DNA of 64,000 nucleotides. Origin: Congeria kusceri. Its lineage: Eukaryota > Mollusca > Bivalvia > Myida > Dreissenidae. Numbering within the stretch: the first letter of the stretch is position 1; each line of letters starts with the position of its first letter. A program made the translations under genes and the position numbers. The stretch covers positions 41,997,841 through 42,061,840 of the forward strand of contig CM051038.1 of assembly GCA_027627225.1 (NCBI GenBank). The letters run 5' to 3'. The notes below the pieces were generated by a model. The model did no database searches, was not told the DNA's origin, and saw nothing but the letters and a program-made list of their open reading frames with translations. Of the stretch, positions 21,335-33,225 are shown one piece after another.

Positions 21335-21560
21335 GCCACAGGTCCGTAGGTCATTTATTCGAGGCACGTGACCAATTGCCTATACAGCACAATGCCATAC
21401 GCACAACACAACACAAAACGTAAAATTGATTACAATTGGGGTCTCGCTTGGAACGGTCAATGCAAAACGTTAGGGTTTTAACCAGTTAAAGGCATGCCAA
21501 TCCCCAGAATAAATAGCAACACACACAGTTAATGCCTAATAGTTTTTAACCAAAGGTAAA
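21335..21560. repeat. Dispersed repeat R, copy 1
   Basis: The stretch from CATTTATTCGAGGCACGTGA through an ACACAACACAAAACG-rich tract to CTTGGAACGGTCAATGCAAA recurs at 25,390-25,520 with the same order and spacing. It has no coding potential and its class is unknown. Confidence 0.55.
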
Positions 21561-22439
21561 TATAAACAGAAATGTATACATGATAATTTGTTCAGACCAC
21601 AAGTTGTGCCGAAATAGGCCGTTTATTCCCGAGTCAAATCACAGTTACAAAATCAAATTAAAATTGAATTATGTAATGTCTAACTTTGTAGTGGAAGTAG
21701 TAGTAGTACATGTACTTTACAATATAAACAAAGTAAAAGTATGAACGTTGAGTATATTACTAAATAGCATATATTGTGGTCTTAATGTTATTTATTTCCG
21801 TGACTGTAGTGAAAGTCTTCTTCATATGGTGATGAAAATAAGTGTATCATGATAAAGAAGATGTTTCTACACATTTTAACTGGCAAAACGAAACGACAAT
21901 CAAAGGATCACAATAATATATAATTGGTCTGAACTTGAAGCCTACCACTTAATCAGTTCACTTATTATTTTCCAACAAATGATTTCGTTGTGACTATTTA
22001 ATTCAAGAATCCGTTACCCATTCGGAATCCGGCTGGTTCCCAATTGTTAGTGTTATCTCAAGAAGATTTCAATGTTAATAGAAACCAGACAAATGGTATT
22101 ATCACTTCGATAAAATGTAAAAAATGACTTTAATCATTCTATGTACGGTATAGTTTCAATGTTAATATGCCTGCAAAGTTCTAAATATTTCATTAAAATC
22201 ACGATTGACAGTGTATTAATTTATTTACGGCAGATTGACGGATAAATCTAACCTGCTTAACCTTTCATTGATCTTAGTCGCAGCCTGCAAAATATACATT
22301 AATTTAAAGTATATGTTTTCTGAGTTGTTGTTGTTTGACAACAGCTCATAATACATGTTGTGCATACATTTGGCGAATTAACTACGTAACCACTATACCT
22401 ATTGGTAATTGTACACATATATAATATTATAAGTTAATA
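21561..22439. other. AT-rich, no gene seen
   Basis: Nothing recognised. A short run of GTAGTAGTA occurs near 21,700. Confidence 0.35.
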
Positions 22440-23760
22440 ACGTTTATACGTGGGTTGTTTGTTGTTCTATTGGTTTTAATAACAATAACGGTATTGCAAC
22501 ATTTATCTTCCTATAAATGGAATCGTAAAATACAGTTTATTAAAGAATGCAAAAATCAGTCTACACACAATGAGTTGTTTCAGCAGTTGTGCAATAATAA
22601 AGTATATATGTACTAGTACGCAAAACATGGATTAACAATTGACATAAGTACATTAACCTTATATACATTTTACGTTTACCTAGATCTACTGGTTGTGATG
22701 CAATGTCGTCCAAACTGTATGACAATTGTATTTTACCAAAAGGGATGCATGCCCTAACCTTCGTTAAATATTTATGGTCTTCACAGCAATGTGGTATTAC
22801 CAGAACATTCTCTAATAAAATTTACGCAGATTTTATGGCTTGTCATTCGAATGCGTAATGTATAATGCACGCTTCGTATTGCGTAAACCACGCCCTTTTA
22901 ATGCCTTAGTTTCACAAGCATGGTGCCAGGTACCCATTTATAAATATGTCCAGATGTTCATGGTAATGTGTACACACTAATACAGGGGTAATCGATGCAC
23001 TTTGTACTGCTACATTTTTTAAATACGTTTATTTGCTGCAGTCTAAATCAGATCAGAATAGTCGTCCAGTCGCTCTCTTTGCCCGCTGGTCTATGTACAA
23101 AATGCAGTTTGAATTACAATGTCAATGTTCGGCAAATCCGCAGACCATTTTCATAATGGCTTTAAGTCACCGACGCTTTTGAATGTGTTTTAGCAAATTT
23201 AGAGGAAAAGGCGAGCAAATGGCCAATCATGCTAAAAGCTCTTGGGAGTTTAAAGCACACTGAACATTCTTGCATTATTTGCTCGACACGTATTCAGCTA
23301 AAGTTTCACACAAATGACTATTCCCAAGGAAGTGCAGTAGACAAGAATTTTAAAAAAAAGTGTAAAAGGATTATTTTGCACCATTATCTTCTAGCTGTCG
23401 CCCAGTTTAGAATATTTAAAACTAATAGCTCTTTTGGAGACCAAGTGCAAAGCAGGTATTCGTTTCAATGTAGATTTGGTTTGCTGATTTGAATTACAGC
23501 TTTTATTTCTATGATTTACAAACTCAAGAGAGCTTATCATTGAATATAAATAATGTTCTATATTTTTCTTGTACTAGTTCGAATGCAACTGAACTCAAGT
23601 TTTAATAAGGTTTCATCTTGTCAGACTTATCTCAATTATTAATGATGCAAATTCCATTAGTTTATTTCACATGAGTTCTCAGTATTTGATAAGGTGGTGT
23701 TAAGGTGCAAGTAATGAAATGAACACCCTATTTAGAGGATTTTGAATGCATATTTGCAAT
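22440..23760 (+). repeat. Repeat family P, copy 3
   Basis: It is colinear with copy 1 at 13,505-15,760 but shorter, since it holds a single 107-bp monomer at about 22,680-22,770. The shared right half (AATCATGCTAAAAGCTC, ACACTGAACATTCTTGCATT, TTTTGCACCATTAT, AACTAATAGCTCTTTTGGAG) is the better conserved part. The 87-codon frame at 23,229-23,492 is disrupted in the other copies, so it is not a gene. Confidence 0.7.
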
Positions 23761-24246
23761 TATCTGCATTTAATAGACCCTATATATAGTGCATTATATT
23801 TGGGCGTGAAAACTTTAAGAAATTTATATATTTTAATTAGGTTTGCCTCTCTAAAGTATTTTAAAAGAAGGCATATATTGTTACATTGTCGTTTTTATGT
23901 TAAATAAAAGCTGCATGCAGAGAGTGTACTTCTTCGTTCCATAAGATTTTGAAAGGCCTAATTTTAAATTGACTGTACACATCAATTGGTTTAGTTAAAA
24001 CAACATTATGTAAACTGAGAACTTTATTTTATAAACTGGGCAACTGGAAATAAAACTGGTAGCAGATTGTATTATTAATTAACATAAAAATACAAAGAAA
24101 TTGACAAACTCTCTAGGATGAAAACTGTTTTTTTTTAAAACATGTTTTTGATATTCGTTTAAATGTCTGTACTATAGTTATACCAGAATATTGCTTTCCG
24201 GTTGCTATGATTAGTGTATATTAAATTACATGTTTTACATACATTG

Positions 24247-25380
24247 TATGCCCCCGAAGGGAACTTAAGGGGCATATACTAATCGCATCGTCCCTCCGTC
24301 CGTCACGCTTCTTGTGCGAAGCATAACTCCATAAGTAGTGCAGGGATTCAAACGGAAGGGGTTCAAACAAAACGTCATATAATGATAGAGGACAATAAGA
24401 GGAAGTGCAGAGTACAAGGACCACACGTCTGTCTTTGACATGTACAGAGTTATTGCCCTTTGTTTAATTTTCTTGTTCGGAGCATAACTTCATAAGTATT
24501 GAAGGAATTCAAATGAAACTTCATATAATGATAGAGGACAGAGGAAAAGTTTAGAGCACAAGGACCTCAACTCCTTCTTCAACATTTACGGAGTTATTGC
24601 CCTTTGTTTCATTTTCTTGTGCAGAGCACAACTCCATTCGTAATGTAGTGATTCAAATAAATAATTGTTTAATTTTCTTGTACAAAGCATTAATTTTCTT
24701 GTGCGGAACACACTTTCATTAGTATTGAAGGGATTCTAAGCAACTTCATAGAATGGTAGTGGGCAATGGGAGGAAGTGCAGAGTACAGGGACCATAACCA
24801 TTTCTTCAATATAAAGGAGTTATTGCCTTTTGTTTAATATTCTTGTGCAGAGCATAACACTATTATAATTGAAGGGAGTCAAATGAAACTTCATATAATG
24901 ATAGAGGGCAATTAGATGAAGTGCAGAGTACAAGGGTCATACATCTTTCTTCAATATTAATGGAGTTATTGTCATTTGTTTTTTTCTTTGCGCAGAACGT
25001 AACTCCATTAATATTGACGGGATTTAAAATTCAACCACATATATTGATAGAGGACTTTGCGAGGAAGTGCAGAGTACAAGGACTATAATTCAGTTTTAAT
25101 ATTAACTGAGTTATTGTCATTCGTTTTAATTTGTGCTGATGATTACTACCTTAGTATTGAAGGAATTTAAAATAACAACACATATATTGAGTGATGACAT
25201 TGAGAGGAAGAGCAGATTACAAGGACCATAACTCTTTCTTCAATATTTATTTGGAGTTATTGACCTTCAGTTTATTTTCTTGGGCAGTGCATAACTCCAT
25301 TTGATTTGAAGTGATTTAAATAACACTACATACATGGATAGAGGATGTTGAGAGTGCAGAGTGCGAGGACCATAACATTT
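24247..25380 (+). repeat. Tandem array of about 125-160-bp units, about eight copies
   Basis: It begins with ATGCCCCCGAAGGGAACTTA, a start seen on dispersed mollusc repeats. It then repeats a unit made of TTCTTGTGCAGAGCATAACT, CATATAATGATAGAGGACA, GAGGAAGTGCAGAGTACAAG and GGAGTTATTGCCCTTTGTTT. Unit starts fall near 24,325, 24,483, 24,609, 24,705, 24,847, 25,003, 25,142 and 25,290. The copies are diverged and of uneven length, so the array is old. Confidence 0.8.
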
Positions 25381-25383
25381 TTT

Positions 25384-25620
25384 GTGGCTCCTTCATTTAA
25401 GGCAAGTTACCAATTGCCATTACAACACAGCATAACAAAAATTTCCGTAACAAGCACAACACATTAATATAAATAGAACAGAGGTCATTGCCTTGGAACG
25501 GTCAATGCAAAACATGAATACTAAGTCTGAGCCAGTAAGTTAGGCGTCATTATATAACTGAAACCCCCAACGGCCGTTCCAAGACAGTAAACCAAGTATT
25601 TTACTTATGCGTGAAACGGC
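25384..25620. repeat. Dispersed repeat R, copy 2
   Basis: It shares the order CATTTA...GGCA..TGACC-like, ACAACACA-rich tract and TTGGAACGGTCAATGCAAAA with 21,335-21,560. The right side adds an inverted pair ACGGCCGTTCC / GGAACGG about 85 bases apart, suggesting a foldback-like end. Confidence 0.5.
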
Positions 25621-25683
25621 CCTCCTTATTAATATTGTCCATTATTAAACGCGTGCAAACTTAATTAACAGTATTTCGATACC

Positions 25684-25869
25684 ATGATATTTATAGTACT
25701 TACTATATACGCGACGCACGCTGAAATCCACGCAAAATCCAATTTTAAAATTCGAATGGAGGAAAACACTGAAACAAAATGCGACATTACACAGTCGTTA
25801 ACGTCAGTAGAGGCTCGTACGGAAACCCATTTCATTCGGGCCTGTGTGGACGTTGACGACATCCAAAAG
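25684..25869 (+). CDS. Candidate first exon of a small secreted protein (tentative)
   Basis: An ATG at 25,684 opens 62 codons that stop exactly in phase at AAAAG|GTATAT (25,865-25,874), a plausible splice donor. Without splicing the frame continues to 25,950 (88 residues). The N-terminus MIFIVLTIYATHA is hydrophobic, like a short signal peptide. The body is mixed-charge and not low-complexity, and local base composition is less AT-rich than the neighbours. I recognise no family and find no matching second exon. It could equally be a chance frame. Confidence 0.25.
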
Positions 25870-25950
25870 GTATATTATCCCTATAATGTATACCGCCCAC
25901 GTAGAAGTGTTAGTGATTCTATTAATTATATGTTCATGGATTCGATGTAA

Positions 25951-27965
25951 AATGGCAGTATATATGGAAACTAAAAACAACTTTTTCCATTAGGATGCAA
26001 ACAAATGCATATTTCCACCGCATGCAAGGCTACTAATGCTGCATGGAGGGACCTTAAGCGTTGAATTAAAAGTACCTAAAAAGGTTTCTATATTAAGTTG
26101 TAAACTGATGTGTATATATTTGAATTAACGAAGCATTTTGTTTTTTTTTGAAATAAATAAAATGATCAATATTGCTTATTTAAGAGATCAGTTATATGTT
26201 GATTTTCACGTAATATTCATTCCTAAGACACTAACATTTTTTGATATTATGGGTCCCATAAAGGTCCAGATTGCGCCTAGAAATTTTCGAATTGCCATGG
26301 AATTAATGCCATAAAGAGGAATTATGGGGGACTGATTTCATTCGCTGTGAAAGGAAAAGACCAGCTCATCTCCAGTTTAACGTTTTTAGAGATTGGTTTA
26401 ATTACAGTTCTCTGGAATGATCATGGAAAAGCGCAATGAAAATAAAATTGCATTCTCCCATAATTACATTACGTTCCTTTCTGTAACTGGGATTAATCAT
26501 TACTAAAAGTTTGAATCTTGTGACAATCCCTCTGCGTGTTTATTAGTAAGATGATAATAAAACACGGATAACTGGTTTTCCAATGTAATAAAAAAACGGA
26601 AAAGTAAATTAAAATCGAAATTTGATTGTTATGAAACTTAGTTTATCATGACCCAGAAATAATAACATATTCAGATTCATAAAGGGAATGTTATTTCGCA
26701 ACTTACCAAATATTAAATATGTATTACCCGTCTTACCCATAATAAACATATGAAATGAAAGCCTCAGTCATATTAATAAAAAATATTTTAAACTAGTTCA
26801 GTATGTATTATAACTAAAATTTAGCAAATATAATAGTATATTGTTACAAATTTAATACATGTATGCAATAATTACAGGCTAAATGACAAATTATTAAAGT
26901 TCCCTCCCCTGCTCCGCCTCGCAGGGTAGATAACACTGAAACGTTTGGTAAATTTTTAACAAACTTGAAAACGATTTTAAACATGTGTTTATATTCTTAT
27001 TAATGGAAGTGTCGTCGTCTTTGAAGATGATACAATATGTCAAAGTGTAATACAAATATGTAGTAAGTCGACTGGTCGACATTAAATAAATGTATTTTAA
27101 AGGATCCTATTACGACTGACACTGCCTTTGTAAACGACTAAGATATGTCCTGTTATATGAATATTAAAGATCTACAAAATAAACACTGTTCTCTAAATTT
27201 ACCAGTACGTTTAACTGGTTTGTTTTGTTACAGAAGATTTACTAGATTTTGTGTGTGTGCTTTTTTTTCCAAAACGCAACAATATATCAGCTTAACGATA
27301 TTAGATTGTCAATCCTAAATAGGATCACGTGAAAATGATCGACAAACAATAACGTTGTATTATATAGATGTCACATGTCAGTATTCCAGATTGTAATCCT
27401 GTTGGTCAGAGGAGAAGAATGCACAATGTGATGTACGCATGTTTATGTTTTAAATATAACGCATTAAAGTATATAGATGATATGAATATACCTACATAGT
27501 TTACACATATACAGTTATATATAGCAATATTAAGTTTAGATATGAACTGATCATCTGCAGAAAAGTGTGTTATATTGAATACTTCAAGTCTATTTTATGA
27601 CATGTGTTTATGTGGTGCACCACACTGATTCCAGCAGCAATTATAATACAAAAACAAACAACCCGACTTAATGCCATCAATTTAGCGAAAATCATATTCA
27701 TTAAGGAAGTACAATGGCCTGTATCATTTCTTAAGATGTACTTTTATTGTATGTTTTATTTTTAGTTTCGAAACGATTGCAGGCGTTCTGATGATTAGAT
27801 AAAACATGAGTTAAAAATCTATGTTAAAATAGTGATACAAAATGCAAGTAGAAAATGTATATAATAAACACATTCTGCATAATTCAATCTTTTTAGTACA
27901 ACAGTTCATATGCTAAATGGTGCCGAATTATTTGTTGTATGTCTTGTTTTAGAAAAAAATATTTG
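25951..27965. other. No gene seen; left part of a diverged duplication
   Basis: The DNA is AT-rich without coding signals. From about 27,170 it is recognisably similar to 36,990-37,640. Landmarks are TTCTCTAAATTTACCA, and at 27,700 AGGAAGTACAATGGC followed by TTTATTGTATGTTTTAT, found at 37,550. Confidence 0.45.
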
Positions 27966-28212
27966 AGGCGTGTCGTGGGAAACCCGGGCCTAATGCGTGT
28001 GCGTACAGTGTCGTTCCGGATCAGCCTGTGCAGTCCGCACAGGCTAATCCGGGACGGCACATTCCGCCTACAGTGAATGTATGTTTAGAAGATACGTCCT
28101 TGAACAGAAAATACCATAAAAGCGGAAAGTGTCGTCTTGGATTAGCCTGTGCAGTCCGCTGGGACGACACTTTACGCGCATGCATTAGGCCCGGTATTCC
28201 CACGACACGCCT
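27966..28212. mobile_element. TIR MITE, 247 bp, GC-rich and palindromic
   Basis: The ends AGGCGTGTCGTGGGAAACCC and the reverse complement of the right end AGGCGTGTCGTGGGAATACC form inverted repeats of about 35-50 bp. Inside, GCCTGTGCAGTCCGCACAGG is a near-perfect palindrome, repeated in part at about 28,145. There is no open frame of note. A partial second copy lies at 38,523-38,714. The element stands out from its AT-rich surroundings and is of a type I associate with dreissenid or other heterodont bivalves. Confidence 0.85.
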
Positions 28213-29149
28213 TATTTAAAAAGTTAAATCTAGATCTGATCTATTCAACTACTGGTTTTCGAACATGCTAACAAGTATTTATTTTGTAAATTTCACTGCT
28301 ATATCTTTAAGTTCTATAAATACTGGGTGTTATATTAGATGAGTTTTCTGCTATGATGACTGATTATTACATGAATGTCTCTGTTTGATGTACTTCATGT
28401 AATTGATGTTTTATTGTCATTACATGCAATTACTATTAAATAAATTGTTATTACATTGAATTATGTAGTAATAATCGATTATTATCACACTATTTCAAGA
28501 GTATTCTAAATGTACATAATAAAATATAAAGCATATATGTCAATATATTCAACAACAACAAGGCCAAAACCCTGAACAAAACAAATAAATAAAATATATT
28601 GTGTACCGCATGCTGTAATAAAACAATACTATACAACAGCCCCACACAACATACACAAGGCATTGCAATGCAATTAATTTTAACACAAATAATATATTTT
28701 AACATATAACTGTGTTATTAACTGATATAATAAGACTTATAAGTTTCAACATTCTTTATCACCCACTACCGTTTTAACGAATCAATAATGAAGCATGTAA
28801 AAACGGTCTACTTATGTGAAAACGCAATTTTCAAATTATTTTGAAACAAACTATCAAGTACTAAATCATAAAAAAGCTCAACTATTCAATGGCATCGTCA
28901 TTAAACTAAATGCATATTAGAAATTCAGACAGTGAATGCTATTAATTAAATCAAATATTGATTAAAATGACTCAAAAATATCCACAAAAAGTATCTACAA
29001 TAGTAGAAGCTAAATGTTTGTCATTATCGGTTAAGCATCATTAATTACACAATTTATTTCCGATAACTAACATAATAAGCGTGAAAAAAAGATTTCGTGA
29101 ATTGTTACGTATTAAAGCATATGATGAAAGATAATGAACTGTATATTGC
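28213..29149. other. AT-rich, no gene seen
   Basis: Long A/T tracts, and no coding frame or RNA gene. A short self-complementary stretch of TAATAATCGATTATTA type occurs at about 28,467. Confidence 0.4.
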
Positions 29150-29850
29150 ACTAGTTTGATGTTCCGATAATTTGTATCAGTCTCGTTTGTTATGTCAAGT
29201 AGCATAAACATAACACAACCAATGCCACTGTTACAAATTCTCAGAATAACATACTAGCATAATATTCTATGAAACATTGTAGCTATTTACGAATGCAGAT
29301 ATTTACGAAAGATTACTACCATAATCACATATTGTTTAATATATTTGTTTTATAAAATATATACAGCAATCGATAAGTCTTTGTGATGGAATTAAGCAAT
29401 TGGAAACATAAATTCATCCAATCGCGCAATGCAAAGTAATTTATTAAAGGCGTTCAGTAACATGAAATAATAATGTAGCAATTTTTGTAAAAGCTTTAGT
29501 AGATTACAAGGCGATTTATGCTTCTTCTGATATTAAGAAAATTGTTAACTTGCCAATAGATTCCAGTGCCAGAATGCTAATTATGTTATGACAGAGATGT
29601 TTGATGTCGGCATCGAAATATCGGCAGTTATTTCATCGGTAACGATAACAGTATAATGATGGGGATTGGGATATAGAGTCTGAATTGTACAATACGGTCG
29701 TGCCGCTAGGGTTTGCGAAGAATTGGTATTCCACAAAAGTATTCAAAGAGGCAAATTACATTTTTCGTACTTAGTGTAAATCGTTAAGGCTGCAACGGTG
29801 ATTTTCGCGTATTATTATCTGTAGTTGTCTGTTCAGGTCGGAAAGGTAAG
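29150..29850. repeat. Block Q, copy 1 of a diverged duplication
   Basis: It is colinear with 38,740-39,160 and with 47,150-47,682 plus 56,938-57,130. Shared landmarks are TTGTATCAGYCTCGTT, a GGAATTAMGCAA segment, the AATTGGTTCAGTAAAGTGAA-like segment and ATGTAGCAATTTTTGTAA, then TATTAAGAAAATTG. It has no insertion where the 9.25-kb element sits in the third copy. Confidence 0.65.
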
Positions 29851-29935
29851 GAGTTCTCAGTATTGTGGCTGCTGTTTATTTATAACATAGATGTGTCACG
29901 ACTTAAATCTTTTTTGTCACTGTATCAACATTTAT

Positions 29936-30262
29936 TATGCCCCTTCCCCCCCCCCTTCATCGAAGATGGCAGGGTTATATTAGTTTGCTGATGTCGGTCT
30001 GTCGGTCGGCCGGTTGGTCGGTCGGAAGACCACTTTCGTTTCCGCTCTCTATGTCAAACAGTTTTCATCCGATCCTCACTAAACTTCATGAACATGTTTG
30101 TGGCCATAATATCTCCGCCAAGTTAGATAATCAGCCAAATCTGCCCAGGAAGTACAGAGTTATGGCCTTTGATTTATCTAAAATTGGCCTGTTTAAGCAG
30201 TATACACTATCTATGTCCAAAGGTTTTCATCAAATCCTCACTAAACTGGATATTTTATAGAT
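29936..30262 (+). repeat. Dispersed mollusc-type repeat with GGTCGG run
   Basis: ATGCCCCTTCCCC starts the unit, followed by a (GGTCGG/CGGTCTGT)-rich segment. Two imperfect copies of TCAAACAGTTTTCATC-type and TCCTCACTAAAC words follow, separated by ACAGAGTTATGGCCTTTGAT. The open frame 29,937-30,260 is a by-product. The style resembles the array at 24,247-25,380. Confidence 0.5.
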
Positions 30263-30727
30263 TGCATTTAACCTAGAGGTTTAACAATCAACTCTTGTTT
30301 CAAGTTTGCATGGATGTCAATAGCACTGTATCGCACAGTATATTTGTTTTTAATCCAGATATAGTTGTTATTTTATAGACGGAAATTGTGTAATAAACAG
30401 ATAGGTTTGTTTAACAAACACATATGTTATGCTAATTAATATCTGTAAGTATGAATGATAATATTACAGAACACATTAACATTTATTTGTTTTGTGCATT
30501 CGTTACATTCAATAAGGTACGAACTAAACTAAATTGCTGTATGTCTTATGATTTCATTGTACCATTGATTAATGCTACTAAATATTTGGCAATTTCAGAT
30601 ATCTACAAGACGTCCCATTACAGACTTGTATTGAATACTGGAGGAAACAGGCACGAACGGGAACATCATATTTTGTTTTTATGAAGTGCTTAATAATATA
30701 TCGCGGGTCCTTTTTTGACTCTTGGTC

Positions 30728-31010
30728 TTAGAAATCGCGTGATTTTAAGGAAAATCTTTGCACATGATGCAGTTCTTTCCGCGGTAGAAAGTGTTGACAC
30801 AAGCACGAGCGTTTTGCGGATCGAAAGTGAGAACAAAGTCCGGTATACATTGCATTTTCACAACAAACAGATGTATGGAAGGTCTCTATAGCAACTAGTT
30901 CTACCTTCATATTTTGTTGAAATCGCTTAAAATCCATTAGATATGAATTGTTTACATTCAACTGCGCCTGCTGTCATTTTTTCGACAATGGCGTTCTGCG
31001 CATGCGCAGA
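30728..31010 (-). promoter_or_regulatory. NRF-1-type palindrome with nearby short ORFs (tentative promoter)
   Basis: CTGCGCATGCGCAG at 30,996-31,009 is a perfect 14-bp palindrome matching the NRF-1 site, followed on the minus strand by CGCCATT. A minus-strand ATG frame covers 30,961-30,728 (77 codons). A second minus frame, open from about 30,896 to a stop at about 30,749, ends in CVNTFYRGKNCIMCKDFP, which looks more protein-like. Local GC is higher than the flanks. It could be a relic of a host promoter and first exon or part of an unrecognised element. Confidence 0.3.
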
Positions 31011-31154
31011 GTACTTGCCCTAAATACGCTAACAATGTTAGGTCAAACTCTACTTATTGTTTTCTAATTGTTTAAATCGTCGTGAAGAAATAAACTCAAT
31101 TAAGAAACAATTAGAATGGTTTAAAAATCCCATGAAATATTTTATTTGTTTCAA

Positions 31155-31270
31155 CTTTCAGAACAGAACAATACTTTATTACTTCCTGGTATGCATAGAT
31201 ACAACATGGGGAAAAAATTATACAATATCAGAGTTACAATGCACATATGCACGTTTCCGGTTCAAGTTAT
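31155..31270 (-). repeat. Retroelement 3' end (minus) with GTTCT tail
   Basis: CAGAACAGAACAATACTTTATTAC at 31,161 reads on the minus strand as GTAATAAAGTATT followed by GTTCT units. This is the same tail type as at 12,288, 13,473 and 17,722. Confidence 0.4.
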
Positions 31271-31548
31271 AATCACTAATAGTATGTAGATTATTATATT
31301 TTAAATTATATAGGGGGAAGTCATTTAATCATCGTTAGTCACATTTATAGTTTGAAATTTAATTATATTATTCGGTTTCGGTTAATTAACAGAGAAAATA
31401 GGTGTTATTTAAACATAAGAAGAGGTCTAGCAAACAATTTAAGCATACATAAAGTAAATAATAAATAACCAGCAAGCAAAGCAAAGTTAACACAATCATA
31501 TATATTCATACACGCGCATTCATTATTACCATACTGACAGAATGGAGA

Positions 31549-33225
31549 ATGAAGAAGTTTAAACAGTACACAAAAGATATGATGATGGCAGCATATAAGG
31601 CAGTAAATAAAGACAATATTCCTGTTGACAGAGCTGCTGTGATCTATGGAGTTCCAAGACAAACTTTGAGGGACAGAGTATTGAACGAAGTTAAAATAAG
31701 TGCAATGTGATGAAAATATTCCTTGTTCAAATATGACGAAGAGGAACAAATAGTTAATTATTTTGAAGGGTTGGCACAGTCTGGCTATGGACTGAACCGT
31801 GCACAGTTGAATGTCCTTGCCAGTGAACTTGCTGTAAAACTAGGTAGACGCACACCAGAGAATAAACTGAACGATACCTGGTATTATGCCTTCCTGACAA
31901 GATGGGATCATAGACTGAAGGTGGTCACGCCCAGAGCCCTTTCATCCACAAGAGCAGCAGCAGTAACAGCTATTTGAATGCTATTCTTGACAAATATGCT
32001 CCCAAGTCTAAGACACACCTCATTTACAACATTGATGAGACTGAAATTCAGACTGAACATCGGCCATCAAAGGTTATTATGGGTGTTTCAGCGAGTAAAA
32101 CACAAGCGTTCACATATCACAATACAGGCACCACTACCATTATGGCGTGTGTGAATGCAGCCGATACAGCACCATGAGAAATGCAGCAGCTGGTGCAGAC
32201 TGTACCATGTCAAATTCTGATTGGGTAAAAGGTGAAGTCCTGATGAAATATCTAGAATAACATTTTCTTAAATGTGTTCAAAGAGGATTAGGTGACAACA
32301 ATGAACACATCTTGCTGATATATGATGACCATGCCTCTCATGTGTCTATTGCCATTGTTAAATGGGCATGAGAGCACCATGTCACATTATTTGTCCTTTC
32401 CCCACACAGTTCACATTCCTTACAGCCATGCTTCGGTCCCTTCAATGCAACATTCCACAGTGAGTGCAATCTGTACATGGCGAAGGAAAAGGGAAAAACC
32501 ATTACAAAGTACGAAATAGCAGAGTTGTCTGGAAGGCACATCTTAAATCGATGACACCAACAACAATCCAGTCCGGATTCAGGAAGGCTGTAATATCGCC
32601 ATTTGATTCCTCTAAAGTCCCTGTTGAGATGATTTTGCCATCACAATCGTTCCCAAAAGAGAAATGCTCCAGAATCACCAAAGTTGACCATGAATGAACT
32701 GTTAGACCAAAAACTTGTGGAAAGGGCACCAAGACCAAAACCTGAAAAACTTGACCAAAATCTAATGAAAATAAAACAAAAGACACCAAGAAGTTCAGAG
32801 GCAAAGCAATATCAGAGGACAACATATCTACCAGCTATTATAATATGAACAAGAGAGAGCAGAAAACAACAACAAAGCCAGACCAAAACAAGTCTTAAAG
32901 AGAGCAGAACAAAAGTTAGACCAATCACCTAAGGAACCCAAAAAGCAGCAAAGTAAATGTCCCCAGAAAGAAAATCAATGTCATTGACACAGAAAGTGAA
33001 AATGAAAAAGAAGATTCAGATCCCGCCAACAACTGTTGTGTTTACAAGAAGTCTTCTCCCCCAGGATTAGACCAATCTGTTGGAATTGTCTTTGTCAAGT
33101 GGGTACAGTGCGAAGCTTGTGGTCATTGGTGTCATCTAAGATTTTGTTCTGAAATTAGAGTGGTGCGCAGGCTTTCAAATGTTTCTGTCCACATTGCGTT
33201 AAAATTTTTTTTTTTAATTTTCTTT
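31549..33225 (+). pseudogene. pogo/Tigger-like transposase (Tc1/mariner superfamily)
   Basis: An ATG at 31,549 starts a Psq-type HTH (KQYTKDMMMAAYKAV, then VPRQTLRDRV). A TGA at 31,708 interrupts it. The same frame continues at 31,723-31,975 with a CENP-B-type HTH (FKYDEEEQIVNYF, then LTRWDHRLKVVTPR). A shift at about 31,974 leads into the DDE domain: YNIDETEIQTEH with the first catalytic Asp, and IYDDHASH (32,319 on) with the second, where Gly-to-Asp has altered the usual DGHxSH. More stops and shifts follow to 33,225. A C-terminal zinc finger is described separately. Terminal inverted repeats were not located. Confidence 0.85.
33030..33215 (+). pseudogene. PHD-like zinc finger at the pogo transposase C-terminus
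   Basis: The frame reads CCVYKKSSPPG, WVQCEACGHWCHLRFC and, after a shift, CPHC, giving the Cys pairs, central C-x2-C and W-x-H core of a PHD-type finger. One Cys of the first pair has become Tyr. It sits after a lysine/proline-rich linker that follows the DDE domain, so it would be the C-terminal module of the transposase. Histone-tail or protein binding is the inferred role. Confidence 0.6.

Noticed and set aside
28021..28219. Two overlapping frames of about 60 codons
   Set aside because: Both lie in the palindromic MITE and mirror each other on opposite strands.
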